The position numbers and the translations under genes were made by a program. From Lepidonotus clava (taxonomy: Eukaryota > Annelida > Polychaeta > Phyllodocida > Polynoidae): 64,000 nt of DNA. Below are positions 47,907-58,581 of the stretch, one piece after another (positions within the stretch are counted from its first letter, which is position 1; each line of letters begins with the position of its first letter). The stretch covers positions 27,528,458-27,592,457 of the forward strand of contig OW387146.1 in NCBI GenBank assembly GCA_936440205.1, in the 5' to 3' direction. The notes beneath the pieces are model-generated. The model was not told where the DNA came from, did not search any database, and saw only the letters and a list, made by a program, of their open reading frames with translations.

Positions 47907-48474
47907 CAATGTAACGAGTGGTAAAACCTGACCTAGTACTGTACAGGGAAAATTGGTGAATTAATGACACAAAGGTACTAAAACTAAAATGTTACAGGAA
48001 GTTCGCTGGGCAATACCTGTTTGGGTAGGTAGGGTTCTGTTGACTAGCCTGAGCAATAAGGATTCACCAGTCAGGAAAAACTTAGTTCGGGTAGGCTGGT
48101 CCAACCGTCTCTCTATGGACCCATGGGTTATCTAAATTTCTCTCAAGTCGAGTGTCCCATGCCCGGTAGCCTAGCTCAACACTCTAATTGTTATTGATTT
48201 GGCAACTCTTTTAAAGTAGGGAACCATTTGGAACCGATCCTAGTGTCGCAAAATTTTAGCATTTTAAAAGAAAAACTCAAAATTCTGTATAAAACCTAAG
48301 AGCGCTCAACGGGACCAATGCTCCCAACGAGCGAAGTGAACTTCCCCAAGCAAGTACCATCTACACCTGACCCCTGTGCTGTTGTTACCGCTAGGATCGG
48401 GCTGCAGTACAGGAGCCACTTGGGGAACGCCACTGTCTATTCTTTAGCATGCTTACATATATACTCTTCTCAAA

Positions 48475-48670
48475 GATGAGGGGGTTGCACAAGCGGCAGG
48501 AGCCTGCCCACAGGCCTGGTGTCAGTGGTGCCTAACAGGAGGCAGGACGTTGGGGTTACGCGTCACCGACGCTGCGAAGGGCACTGGGGTGGACGCCCGA
48601 CCATGGCAGTCACTATGCCCCGGGTGGATTGGCTCCTGACAAGCGGTCCCTTCATCACAAAAAAAAAATC
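48475..48670 (+). repeat. GC-rich block ending in a short A run
   Basis: About 190 bases, clearly more GC-rich than the surroundings, end with CATCAC followed by a run of A. The layout resembles a small retroposed sequence nested in the element, but no A-box/B-box pair or target duplication is evident. Confidence 0.3.
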
Positions 48671-50635
48671 GACGAGTAGAAAGAAATTTACCTAAAAACT
48701 AATATATAAAGCAAACCAATATTTGTGTAACTAAGAGCTCTTCCTCAGGGAATTTGGGGCAAAATATAATAAGAAAGCAATATAATTAGTAACATTCTCA
48801 GGGGGGACGCTCCGTGACAGCACACGAGAGTACCTTATACGTGGCTCGTTTGCTCCTGGCATAGACACGCTGCAGCGGCAAGGATATGTGCAAATCCTGA
48901 CAAGGCGTGCTATATTTGGGAGCTATAACGGAGGTCACAAGGAAATGAAGTTACGGGACAACAGCGAATTGGTGACATTCACAGGGTGCTCGGCTCTCTC
49001 TCACTATATCGCGACTCCCTCAGACGGGACAAGCTATCCCTGGGGGGGAGAAGCTGTAGCGAAAACTCACAAGGCGGTGGAGCGAGGTGCTGTCCTTATT
49101 AATAGCCCCGTCGTCTTGGTTATGTGTAAATGACCACTGAATCACCGTATGTCTTAGGTCAAAGGATCCTGACTTTAACATAAAAGTCAGGATCCAACGA
49201 CAACTAGTATATGAACAACTGCCCATAAATCAAGACTAAATTATTTAGACCACTTTTAGACCAGTTTTAATCGGGACAGAGACAAAACGGCAAGAAGTCA
49301 AGTTTCGACCCGGGTAATAAATTAGAAATAATTAAAATTAATAAAGAAAATGAACGGCTTCAGAGCTGACCGCCGTCGAGGAAAAGAAAATAAAATAAAT
49401 AAATGAAAATTAGTCTTGACCGCCGTCGTGGCGCTAAAAGTATCCAGGTCTCCGCTCAACAGTTGAGCTGAAGAGGGGGGACATGGATTACTGATTCCCT
49501 GATGAACAAGCTACAATAAACTTGGTTGACACCCAAAGCTAATAAGATTACCCAATCTATTAGAAAGGAGATAAATAATTCTAACTCTGTCTTTAGCACT
49601 ACCTATCCCTGCCCGGCGTGCGCATAGTTAGGATAAGCTGGGGGCGGAGTCTTTTCAGGAGTAGTCTTGACTCTCCACAAGAGAAACGGGCATAGACCTG
49701 AACAAGAAAACGGGTTTAACCTGGTACTGTACTTCGGTAAAGGCCCGACTTACTAGGTGCTGTCTGAAAGTAAGTGATCTCAGGAGATGCATTTACACAT
49801 CTCTATAATTTAAAGGGGGTGTAGGCTGCATATTTAAAAAAAAAAAAATATATATGCAGTCTGCTCCCAATTATAGCAATGGAAACTCGGTGCTACCCAT
49901 TCTGGTCCTACGAATGGGAAAGTACCGACAAACCACGTGTAACTAATAAGGACCGGGAATCAGATCAGAAATGAACCTGAATCTGAGACCCGATCCTCTA
50001 GTGATAACTAAGCAAGGAACGAATAATCTCGACCTCCCTTGTACAGTTAATACTTAATGTCCTTTAATGACATTTATACCTCACGGAATGAAAACGCTAC
50101 CCCACCGCTAGTCATGTGGTTTTTCCATATAGTGTAGTGTATACGGTAGACAATGAGATGTTACTGGTAACATAGGTATAATAATTATTCAGTGAACTGT
50201 TTGGAGTTGGTGGCGCACCCGTTTGCATTATCAGAAAGGCGCCGCTACCCAATATAAAGTGGAACTCGGTCTTCAGACCCCAGGCTGAATGTAGGGGGTG
50301 AACGCCGAGCTACCACCTATAACTAGCAGAAAGAGAAGGGATTTTGTCGCAACAAAATCAATCAATAAGAACAAAACTGGGTTTTTAAAGCGAACGCTTC
50401 ATAAAATGGAGTCAAATATGTTAGAACAGTTGTCACCCTTGAAGGGGGTGTTAAATTGTTTGCGTATAAATCTTTGGAGTGTGTTGGGTAATTATTCTAT
50501 CACACTGTACAGAAAGAGTGTTATCAAGAGTACTGAACCTTGTGACCTCTTAAGGTAAATCACCAGGGATCCAACCCCTATCATTATTCTTATCTCCCCA
50601 TGAGGTCGTTTGGGGAATCTGAGCGGGACAGTTTT

Positions 50636-50865
50636 GCCTCACATCTCGGGCATTCATGAAACCTTTGTAGGTGGATGTTCTTATGATGGCTCAACTCCAA
50701 CCTGTGGGTACAGGCTTTCACGCATTCATCGCAAAGATATCACTATCTGAGGTGTTTGGAAACCTCAGGTGCTGATAGGCGTGGTTCTGTATTCAGTGGA
50801 ACGGTGCCCACATGGGCCCGATCTATGAACGCACGAGCTGCCGCAGTGTACACACATGTATCTCT
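50636..50865 (-). other. Antisense C2H2 zinc-finger-like traces
   Basis: On the minus strand, 50733-50671 reads CDECVKACTHRLELSHHKNI followed by H, which fits CX2CX12HX3H with Leu at the usual position. Just upstream on that strand (about 50860-50806) YMCVHCGSSC has the start of another finger, and downstream CPRC starts a third. The region is decayed or interrupted and is not an intact gene. One good finger can occur by chance, so this is a tentative reading. Confidence 0.3.
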
Positions 50866-51256
50866 GCAAGGGACGCTTGATAATCTTTGTGATGTTGGTG
50901 CCTTTCTAACTCTTAATAAGGATACCATTCCTTCTTTCATTACATTCATACAGAATCTTCATTTGGGAGTTCATTCAGTGTCTTAGAGACTTCATCTCGG
51001 GCTCCTCACAGTAGTATTTTTTCCTCTTCGAGACGACTTTGACCATAATGCTCACTCTAACACTTATTCTAACACGATGACACTGACGAAGTCTTGCTGT
51101 TAGACTAAAACATGGGATGGGTATCTGTGGCCTTCGCCACTACATCTCAAACTTACCTTGGAGTCGCCAACAGCTCGTTGGACGGCTCCACCTGTGGTGT
51201 CGCCTTACGTGGCCGACACGTCAATCTTACCAGTACTCTGTAAGGGGGACAACTCA

Positions 51257-51506
51257 TCAAAGAATTCTGTCACAGCCAATCTAATGCTGGGAAGTCTGGA
51301 CCAAAATACTTGGTCACCTACAGTCACTTAAACTTACCGGGGTGAACACCCTGGGAAGCGCTTGTTACCTAAGGCACCCCATGTGAATTGTTTCCAATGT
51401 AGACATTTACACTAATGGTCTGTACGTATAACGACTAAACAAAGAATCCTGTTACAGCGAATCTGATGTTGTAACTCTCAGACCAGAATCTCTGGCCACC
51501 CATACC
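51257..51506 (-). repeat. Diverged direct repeat pair with protein-like antisense reading
   Basis: Bases 51257-51320 and 51438-51506 are diverged copies spaced 181 bases apart. On the minus strand each gives a related peptide: FWSRLPSIRLAVTEFF in one and FWSESYNIRFAVTGFF in the other. Conserved reading between diverged copies hints that the repeat was once coding. The family is not recognised. Confidence 0.4.
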
Positions 51507-52424
51507 TGATTATCATGTGCAGTGTCAGTCCCCAACAGTTAACAGTATCAAATAATAACAATACGATACGAATTACCCACACTCCAGAAAACCTACTTAG
51601 ATCGGTAATAGCAACAAACCGCTAATCAGAAAACCCCCTAATATCGCCCAACCACGCGCGAAGTAAAATGCTTGATCATATTAGTCTAAACAATCCGCCC
51701 ACTAAAAATTATACAGCTTGACGCTTTTCAGTGCCAACCGTGTCACATTGCTTCATTTACATCACCCTAACATACCGCGGGACCTGGAAAAGATAATAAG
51801 TTTAGTACACAAGGTCCTAGTTCTCAGCCCGCGTCCACCATCTTGGAACCAAAAGTAAACACCAGGTGGCCGCCCACGCTACCCGTTACAAAAATCACCA
51901 GCGAAACAGTTTCTGGTTCCGGGAATGACATCAGCTTCCGGAATTCAACCACGTGAAGGCGAGCTGAGAAAACTACTGACTAACTCCTGACCAACAATCT
52001 CCTTAAATCTACGATTAGTAGCCTACCTAACATGCAAGAAACGGTGGGAAAAGGAAGATACAACTTACCCGATCTCGGAGCGGTGGTTAGAAGGGCGGCT
52101 CCACGAGAAGGACGAAGGCCCGGCAACGAGCAAGGTAGACGACGGGTCCCGTGGCAACAGTCTTATGTTCCTGCGGCTCCTGGTGAACATCTGGCCAAAG
52201 GCCTCCGGAGAAAAGAAACACTGTCCGGGGTATCCTGGATAAAATACATCTTAGTGGACTAGGTGCTGATCGGGAATTAAATCACCGGAATCACTCGGTG
52301 AAAACAACCCGGAATTAAGTGTTCCAATCACAGGCCGGGAATTGGATCCAGAAATTACTTGTTGGAAATCACTCCGATAAATTAGAAAAAAAATTAATAT
52401 ATACAAAAGAGTGCCGGCGGCCTA

Positions 52425-53069
52425 CTACTGAAGGGGCAGTCTGACAAAGACTCGGCCCAAAGCCCGGGCCCAACGACGAAGCAACCGGGTTGACGGCATG
52501 TAGCCATCTGTCAGCTCGCGGAAATCGTTGACCGTCATTACCCCGTCCGCGACTACCTTGGGCCGGTGGAGTGCGTGACCAGTGTCAACCGTCGGAACCG
52601 CATACCACTCGTTGGCTCTTCTGACCTCTCTGCTGACTCGCGGGATGATCCGGTTCAGCCACTTTTGTAACGAGCTATCACTGTCAGTCAACTCCCAACT
52701 CCGGGCATCAAAACCGGAGGGAGTGGCCAAGATCAGGGTGGCTGGGATGGGATGGGCTCGCAGGTTCAGGAACGCCTGGTTAAATAGTTCCGCATAAAAG
52801 TTCACTACTCCATCCGGGTTAATGAATAGTGGCAGGTAAAGCTCCAATTCTCTGTCCCAAGTCAAAATGTCGAGGAGGTTAGTCATAACTATTAGCACGT
52901 CTTCCGGGTAGAGCATGTGATGGGCGAAGGCGTGCCCCGCCAACTCCGCTGTCGTTGCGTCCTCGCTCGGAAAAGTTACAAAATAATGGTCGGTGCTGCT
53001 CCGGATTAGATCAGGATAATCCTGGAGTCCGGCCTCCCGGTTTGAAGAAAAAATAGCCACTCGGACCAT
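52425..53069 (-). CDS. Antisense frame inside the LTR element, SGNH-hydrolase-like
   Basis: This is an open frame of 214 codons on the strand opposite to gag-pol-env. The start is CACCATGG, a near-ideal eukaryotic start context. The sequence alternates strand and helix like an SGNH/GDSL-hydrolase fold. An N-terminal beta strand (VRVAIFSS) is followed by an HMLYPEDVLIVMTNLLDIL stretch, which sits where such proteins carry the GxND block. A C-terminal DGYMPSTRLLRRWARAL segment sits where DxxHP followed by a helix is usual. The classical catalytic Ser and His motifs are not evident, so if the fold is right it may be non-catalytic. It faces away from the 3' LTR, from which an antisense transcript could start. 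The assignment rests on pattern only and confidence in the fold is low, but a long intact frame with this start context is unlikely to be noise. Confidence 0.5.
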   Translation of the reverse strand: MVRVAIFSSNREAGLQDYPDLIRSSTDHYFVTFPSEDATTAELAGHAFAHHMLYPEDVLIVMTNLLDILTWDRELELYLPLFINPDGVVNFYAELFNQAFLNLRAHPIPATLILATPSGFDARSWELTDSDSSLQKWLNRIIPRVSREVRRANEWYAVPTVDTGHALHRPKVVADGVMTVNDFRELTDGYMPSTRLLRRWARALGRVFVRLPLQ

Positions 53070-54307
53070 GGTGAACTTGTGGAGGATAGAGTAAAATGAA
53101 CGAAGATATAAAAAACACGTCTTAACTCTGTAAAAATACCGCCGGCACTGATTAAAATGACGTCAAAACGAGGCTAATTTGGAAAACCCCTTTTTGATCC
53201 AAAAGATCCAAATTCTGAAATCGGCTAGCATGATCAAAGCATCGTATAATTTCCTATAAAATCTATGCTAAACTAAAGTTTAGGTCCCCAACCAACGTAA
53301 TCAAGCGCCAGAATTAATTCATATCGGCCCAAAATATCAGGTCGAACAATCAAACTTGAAAGTTTGATCGAAGCAGAAATTTGCCATCCGGGCGCTTTGC
53401 GCCCGAAGGATCCAAATCGAGGTCAAACCTTGGGGGGGAACTCCAGTCAAGCGTCCCGCTAAGTACACGTGTACTAAGTATAGCTGGCGGACGCGTGACG
53501 GGAATGGTGGTATTTTCTGGTTCCAACTGCTCGGTATTACTAAACCTGATACAGAGACCTTGTATTTATTGTAAATAATGTTGTTCTGGTTGAAATTTGA
53601 TTGAAATTCGACACGCATTGTATCATGAAAGTCGTTCGTTCAAAATGTCCGAATTCTCTGAATTGATTTATGTTGTGTTAATTTGTTCTGAAAATTGGAT
53701 TTGATGTACACTTGTTACTCTTAGAAGTTTAAGACAACCCTACACTGTATATATGTTGAGTTCTGTTAACTTGTGTTACAAATCATAAATATCAGAAACT
53801 GTACATGCGCGTACTAAGTTAAAACTGAATTTGTCACCTTATGCACGGGTGTCGCAATCTTTGAATCTTAAAATCAGCTAACAATGCTGAGAACTGACTT
53901 TAATGTACAAGGCATGTACTAAGTGAATACCTAAAGATGACAAATACTTCATCCTCTAAAGTTGACTTTGTCATTTTGTAACCATGATTATGTCATCATC
54001 TACGTTGTTATCCAACTAATCATGTTATCAAATTTTAACAATTACCTTGTCATTTTATGAACAAGTTCTGCTAACCTTGAACTTCAAAATGTGGAAATCA
54101 ACTCAATGAATAATTTCACTGTGAATTTGTGTTGAAACCGGATCTACAAATCTATTGATACTGTGTTGAATGTACCACGAGAGTCAAGGCCACCCCACCA
54201 TGGTTTAACAAATATATCCAATCATCAAAATTGGGAGTTCATTATATTCATTTGGTTTGAGCTATGTCGTCCACCTCCTTAAACTCAAACACCTGACCGC
54301 CGTCGAA
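53070..54307. other. AT-rich stretch before the right LTR
   Basis: No gene or clear repeat is visible. The last 60 bases before the LTR hold no purine run and end with CTGACCGCCGTCGA, a copy of the motif seen near 49367. The region upstream of the antisense start codon could hold its promoter, but I see no definite element. Confidence 0.6.
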
Positions 54308-54926
54308 TGTACTAATGGCTTAGTACTTTTAATACATTGTTATGATATATAATCCAACACGGATCAGGCTTAGCAAGTCTACTTCTAGTCTACTCTTAGA
54401 GGAGACATTTTACGCTCCTAGCGCCACCTGTTAACCAGTATAAAAGGCGTTGCAAGGTAGGGAGCGAGCAGTTAGTGAGCAGTTAGTGAGTTAGTTGGTT
54501 AGAAGAAACATGTCTAACCAAGGAGTTATACCTGGAGTAAATACATCGACTCCGTGTAACAGACTGGAGTTTACCATTATCCATTACCTCGGACATAGGA
54601 TTGTGTTAGAGCTGAATACCAGAATGGTCTAGAAGGTGTTGGAGCAACTCGTGTTCTAAATGTGGTTGATTGCTTATAGGAGACGGGAGGTGGACTGATG
54701 AAGACTTATACATGGTGGCTTTGACTCGGGATGAGATGTTTATTGAATAAAAACCCTTTCATATTACGAAGCTCCCTCATCGTTCATTTCTTTTGAACTA
54801 TTGGGAAGTGAATGGACAAACTTTAAACGCAGTCTGAATTACTCAGACATTCTGGAAAGCAACTCATGAAGACTTGGATATACACGAATCTTACGCAGTC
54901 TTAAATCAAACATTAACAATAGTTCA
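54308..54926 (+). repeat. 3' LTR (619 bp)
   Basis: By eye it is the same, base for base, as the left LTR, with TATA box at 54439 and AATAAA at 54746-54751. It is followed by ATGA, the second copy of the target duplication. Confidence 0.95.
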
Positions 54927-54930
54927 ATGA
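54927..54930 (+). repeat. Target-site duplication, right copy (ATGA)
   Basis: It matches 34867-34870 and marks the insertion site in the intron. Confidence 0.85.
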
Positions 54931-55204
54931 TTTATGACAATTTCTCCATTCTTAACTCATTTCTGATTTCTTGGTGGATCTCTTGTGCCCCCGGGAGTAC
55001 TCTGTGAGGTCTACTGGAAATTGCTGTAGTCTGAATTTAATGTCCACAATTTTCATATTTCAGAATTTCAAATTGAGACAGGATAATGTATGTTTTTCTA
55101 ACCCCTTGTCTTTTTTCCGCTGTCAGAATTGGCCCCCAGCCCTCTATGATATGTCTGTCTGTATCTGTTATTCTGACCGTCCCTGTGTGTGTTGTGTGTT
55201 TCAG

Positions 55205-55291
55205 ACCCGCCGGGGAAGGCGAACATCACGGGCCCGCGCTACGTGCTGGTCGGGGAGGACGCCGTGCTCACCTGCCACGTCCCCGACAGAG
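55205..55291 (+). CDS. IgSF gene exon c: N-terminal part of the third Ig domain
   Basis: This 87 bp phase-1/phase-1 exon has an acceptor ending TGTTTCAG and donor GTGAGT. Joined to exon b it starts Tyr-PPGKANITGPRYVLVGED, then AVLTC with the B-strand Cys, and ends HVPDRG at the border with exon d. The YPPG linker followed by GPRYVLVGEDAVLTC is typical of strings of C2/I-set domains in adhesion receptors, with nephrin-like proteins one possibility. Third codon positions are nearly all G or C. The exon lies only 274 bases downstream of the retroelement's target duplication. Confidence 0.9.
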
Positions 55292-56240
55292 GTGAGTCAA
55301 AGGAGATACAACTCTAATATTAGGGATCACTTGAAAGTATGTACAAGAACGGAACATTTCTCTGCCTTGAGATAGAAGAAAACATGTTCCATTACCATGC
55401 AAGTCGGTGCCATGAAACAAAAATTAAGGGTAACCAAGTATGAGCAATTAAATTACACTTCTATATTTGCTTTCATGTATTATTTTTAGACTATGGGAAC
55501 CGTGAATCAGAAATTGAGAGTTCTGGTTAGAAACAACCTGTCGCGTCTCTCAGCTTTAAAAGAAAATCCCCCCGAAGGGTTTCCGGTTATCTCTATGCAA
55601 ACGGCGCCAAGTCTAATACAGAAATATAAAAACATTAGCAAAGACACATATCTGCGGGTTAACTAGGGGCTACATAAAATAGTGCATCGTTACTACGACG
55701 TGAGTAGACTACAGTGTGACGCGGTTATAGGGCGGCCCGGGTGGTGGGGTACAGTAGGGCCTTGTTCGGGGAGACCGCAGGATGACTCATACAGTCTGTA
55801 GTTGGCATATATCGGAATTATATACATGCATTTTATCCCACAAATATTGTAACTGCTTTCTTAGTGTAGAGAGTAGTTCATGTGGCACTTAGATTTATGT
55901 TGAGACCATAATTTAAGGCAAATCTTTCATTGTCCACTATTTCAATATACCTATGTCATCCTCCATTTGTTTAATACATTAAACATGTTAAAGTATTAAG
56001 AAATCCTCTAAAAAAACAAAGTGGCACCCAGTGTACATGGATCTGTTGTCAAATTCAGAGATTTATTTCAGTGCTATATAGAGATCATTATATAGAGTTT
56101 GTTATTACTACATTTTCTCCCATTGTAATATATTAATATATGAATTGTTATGATATTACCTGAAACCAAGTAGAAGCCCTGCCGGATATGAATGACTAAA
56201 CTAACCCATTATACCCCCCCCCCCCCCCCCCCCCCTCCAG
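55292..56240 (+). other. Intron inside the third Ig domain
   Basis: This 949 bp phase-1 intron starts GTGAGT and ends with 22 consecutive C (56214-56235) and TCCAG. It splits the Ig domain between the B/C-strand region and the core Trp. Otherwise it is AT-rich with nothing recognised. The C run is the polypyrimidine tract of the acceptor. Confidence 0.85.
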
Positions 56241-56420
56241 GCGTGCCGGCGGCCTCCCTGGAGTGGACGCGGCTGGGCGACCCGACCAACGCGGTGGTGT
56301 CCCGGCAGGGGGAGCTGGCCTTCACCCCCGCCCAGCTCGCCGACAACGCCGACTACATCTGTAAGCCGACGAACGCCATCAACGACGGCCAGCCCGACAC
56401 CTTCCGCCTCGTCGTCAACG
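56241..56420 (+). CDS. IgSF gene exon d: C-terminal part of the third Ig domain
   Basis: This 180 bp phase-1/phase-1 exon has donor GTAAGG. It starts with a shared Gly, then VPAASLEWTRLGD with the core Trp, a middle part GELAFTPAQLADNADYICK with the F-strand Cys (DNADYIC is a variant of DxGxYxC), and ends FRLVVN. With exon c it forms one complete Ig domain. Joining it to exon e gives LVVN-(G/E)-RPTWLPG, a normal domain linker, so no exon seems to be missing from the following intron. It is strongly GC3-biased. Confidence 0.92.
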
Positions 56421-58561
56421 GTAAGGCCGGCCCACCTGTTTGAGTTATCGATACCTCCGGGGACTAGAGTGACAAATGGCCAAGCCATGTTTTCTACAAA
56501 GTTTATCATTCCGTTATCGCTTACTTTACAGAATTTAGATAGGTTCTAATCTTTAGTCTGAAAATGGATTAGTGTTTGGTTCTGCTATCAGCGGTATTTT
56601 AAACCCTGGTTTCAGTATTAAATTGTTGCTGCCCTCAGCAATGGCTTTCTCCTATTAGCAGTTTTGAACGTAGAACCAGGAGTTGCCAGGATAGACGTTT
56701 TTTATTTATAAGTTGTAAATAATTACCTTTCTATTTTTCTGTATTTGAAAATATACTTGTCTTATGTAACTCATGAATTTATTAACCACCATAAAAGAAA
56801 AAATGACCAGAAAATTCCATTTAGCTGAATAGTTCCAACTATGTGTGATCAAGGCGGGCCTGTAGGGAGGGACCAGGCAGGTGGGAGCCCCCTTTTCAAC
56901 GCTCAATACAGAAAAAATGTATGTTTGCCTTACCTGCAGCCAAGCCTCCAACTCCTACAAACATGTTGAACAGAGTGGTTAGGTAGGTCCTTCAGGCTAT
57001 GTTAGGGAATGGCCAAGACTGCCAAGATTTAAGTGAAAAGCAAATTATTGAATTTAGGAAGTTTTTCTTTGTTCGTGGAGAAGTAAATAAGATTCGGATT
57101 ACCATTTCTTTATTTGCTAGAAATTGATTATTCTGAGGTTGTTATGTCTTTATGCTTTGAACCTTAATTTTTGTGAATGTAGGGCATAATGTTGGCAATA
57201 CTCTTCAGTTCTAATGGCATATGATGAGTAGAAATGCACGCACAGAATTGCTAATTAAGCCTTTTGAGAGTGTTTCACCTTATAGTGTTCAGCGTTACAA
57301 GAGTTAATTACAGTTACATGTTTATCAAACTAGGCCCACCCCTCGTCCTGCTAGGTTCAGAAAACAGGGAGACCCGGGTAAACCCTTGCCAGTCATCCCT
57401 ACACGGACTCTAATTTGACCTTCACCTCAAAGAACACAAACTGTGGCCGCGGGATCTCGCCAAGTCTCGTCCCGAGCCGCGGGCATGCGCAGAACACATT
57501 TCCTGTGGTGTCGACGCGCTGGTTGCCCGCGGGTACCGAGTAGTGAGTAGAGGGCTGGCCCTGCAGGCCGGGAACAGACCGATCTGTCTGTTGGTTTAAG
57601 GGGCCGGAGACTGGCCGGAGGGGACGCGACTTGTAACGCCTCTCTACAGGTGTTGACTGCTTTTTACCTGCTTCTGAGCATTTAGGTTTTTGGAGATAAA
57701 CAATATGAGAAAGTGAACTACCTTGTGGGCCTGTAAGGTAGACCCGGCCTGGTCTATATGAAAGGTGTTTTGTTTGTTGGCTTTTTAATTAGAGCGTCAT
57801 TTTCCTAAATAGTTTGACGTTTAGAAAGTTTATATAGATTTTTACAAAAAGTCAGGCAAGGAAGGAAAGGTGTTAGTTATTCTTAGTTATGAGGTGCAAA
57901 GACCCAGCTACAACAAAGGACTTATTTTTTCAAGCAATTACATGTGGTGTTTTGGAATTAGAAAACATGAATAAAAGGGGAAACATGGGTAAAGTACGGT
58001 GAAAGACAAAGGTGTGGACAGCAAAGAGGTGTTTGATTTATTGCCGTATGATCATAAGGTGTCCACTACAAATTACCGCTGTAGTCAGAATTCAGTCCTC
58101 AAATATCCCTTTTGGGGTTTTATTAAGGTCCGGCCACTTGACCTTTTAATCTGTAGCCATACTGGACTACTGTGTTTATAGGGAGAGAAATGTAAACAGA
58201 ATAAACTCAAATCCAATTAAGTTTGATTAAATTCAATTAGCCCATGGTGGCGGTGTGCCTTGATGTGTTGTTGTAAGTCGGGACGGGCAGGCCCTGAAAT
58301 GGTAGACCATTGTGTCGGCTAGGGCCGCCGGGGGCGGGGGGCGGCCCTTAAACGGGGGCCACGCCTGGAAACTTTGACCCCCGCGAAATTAAAACGTCTT
58401 TGATTCAGCAGGTGTAACTCAATAATCTTAAAATTCATTTGAAAATAACACTTCTTCGGGTTTGTCGCCCTTTGCCATTTTGGTGTGAGATATCGGGCTT
58501 GGTTTTTGATGAGGTTCGGATGGTTGTGACCATGCTGTATTTATTGACCTATTACTGGCCG

Positions 58562-58581
58562 TGACCTCTGACCTCTGACCT
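58562..58581 (-). promoter_or_regulatory. Triple AGGTCA element with one-base spacers
   Basis: On the minus strand AGGTCA occurs three times with a single G between copies, a tandem DR1. On the plus strand this reads as three TGACCT, with a related GGCCTG following. It is the most regular of the half-site groups in the window. DR1 is a known nuclear-receptor element, and its use here is inference. Confidence 0.4.

Larger units (their letters stand above)
47907..52424. other. 3' segment of the LTR element, no sense-strand gene
   Basis: I recognise no sense coding gene here. It contains a GC-rich block ending in an A run (48475-48670), a purine-rich tract AAGAGGGGGGA at 49471-49481 that resembles a polypurine tract, two copies of a TGACCGCCGTCG motif (near 49367 and 49417) with a third just before the right LTR, and an A-run with AT repeats near 49840. 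It also holds a pair of diverged direct repeats at 51257-51320 and 51438-51506. On the antisense strand there are three GTAAGT splice-donor consensus sites and weak C2H2 zinc-finger-like traces. Confidence 0.6.
34871..54926 (+). mobile_element. Envelope-bearing Ty3/gypsy-class LTR retroelement, 20,056 bp, looks whole
   Basis: Two 619 bp LTRs, identical by eye, begin TG and end CA and are bordered by a 4 bp target duplication (ATGA). In order the element holds LTR, primer site, gag, pol (protease, reverse transcriptase, RNase H, integrase), one or two small accessory frames, an env-like frame, a 6.4 kb 3' segment with an antisense frame, and the second LTR. The domain order, with integrase after RNase H, is that of Ty3/gypsy elements (Metaviridae). 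The main frames are long and open and I see no clear break in them, so it looks whole. The lack of LTR differences means insertion was recent. It lies in sense orientation in an intron of the host IgSF gene. It is about twice the usual length for its class, mostly because of a very long gag, the env-like gene and the 3' segment. Confidence 0.95.
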
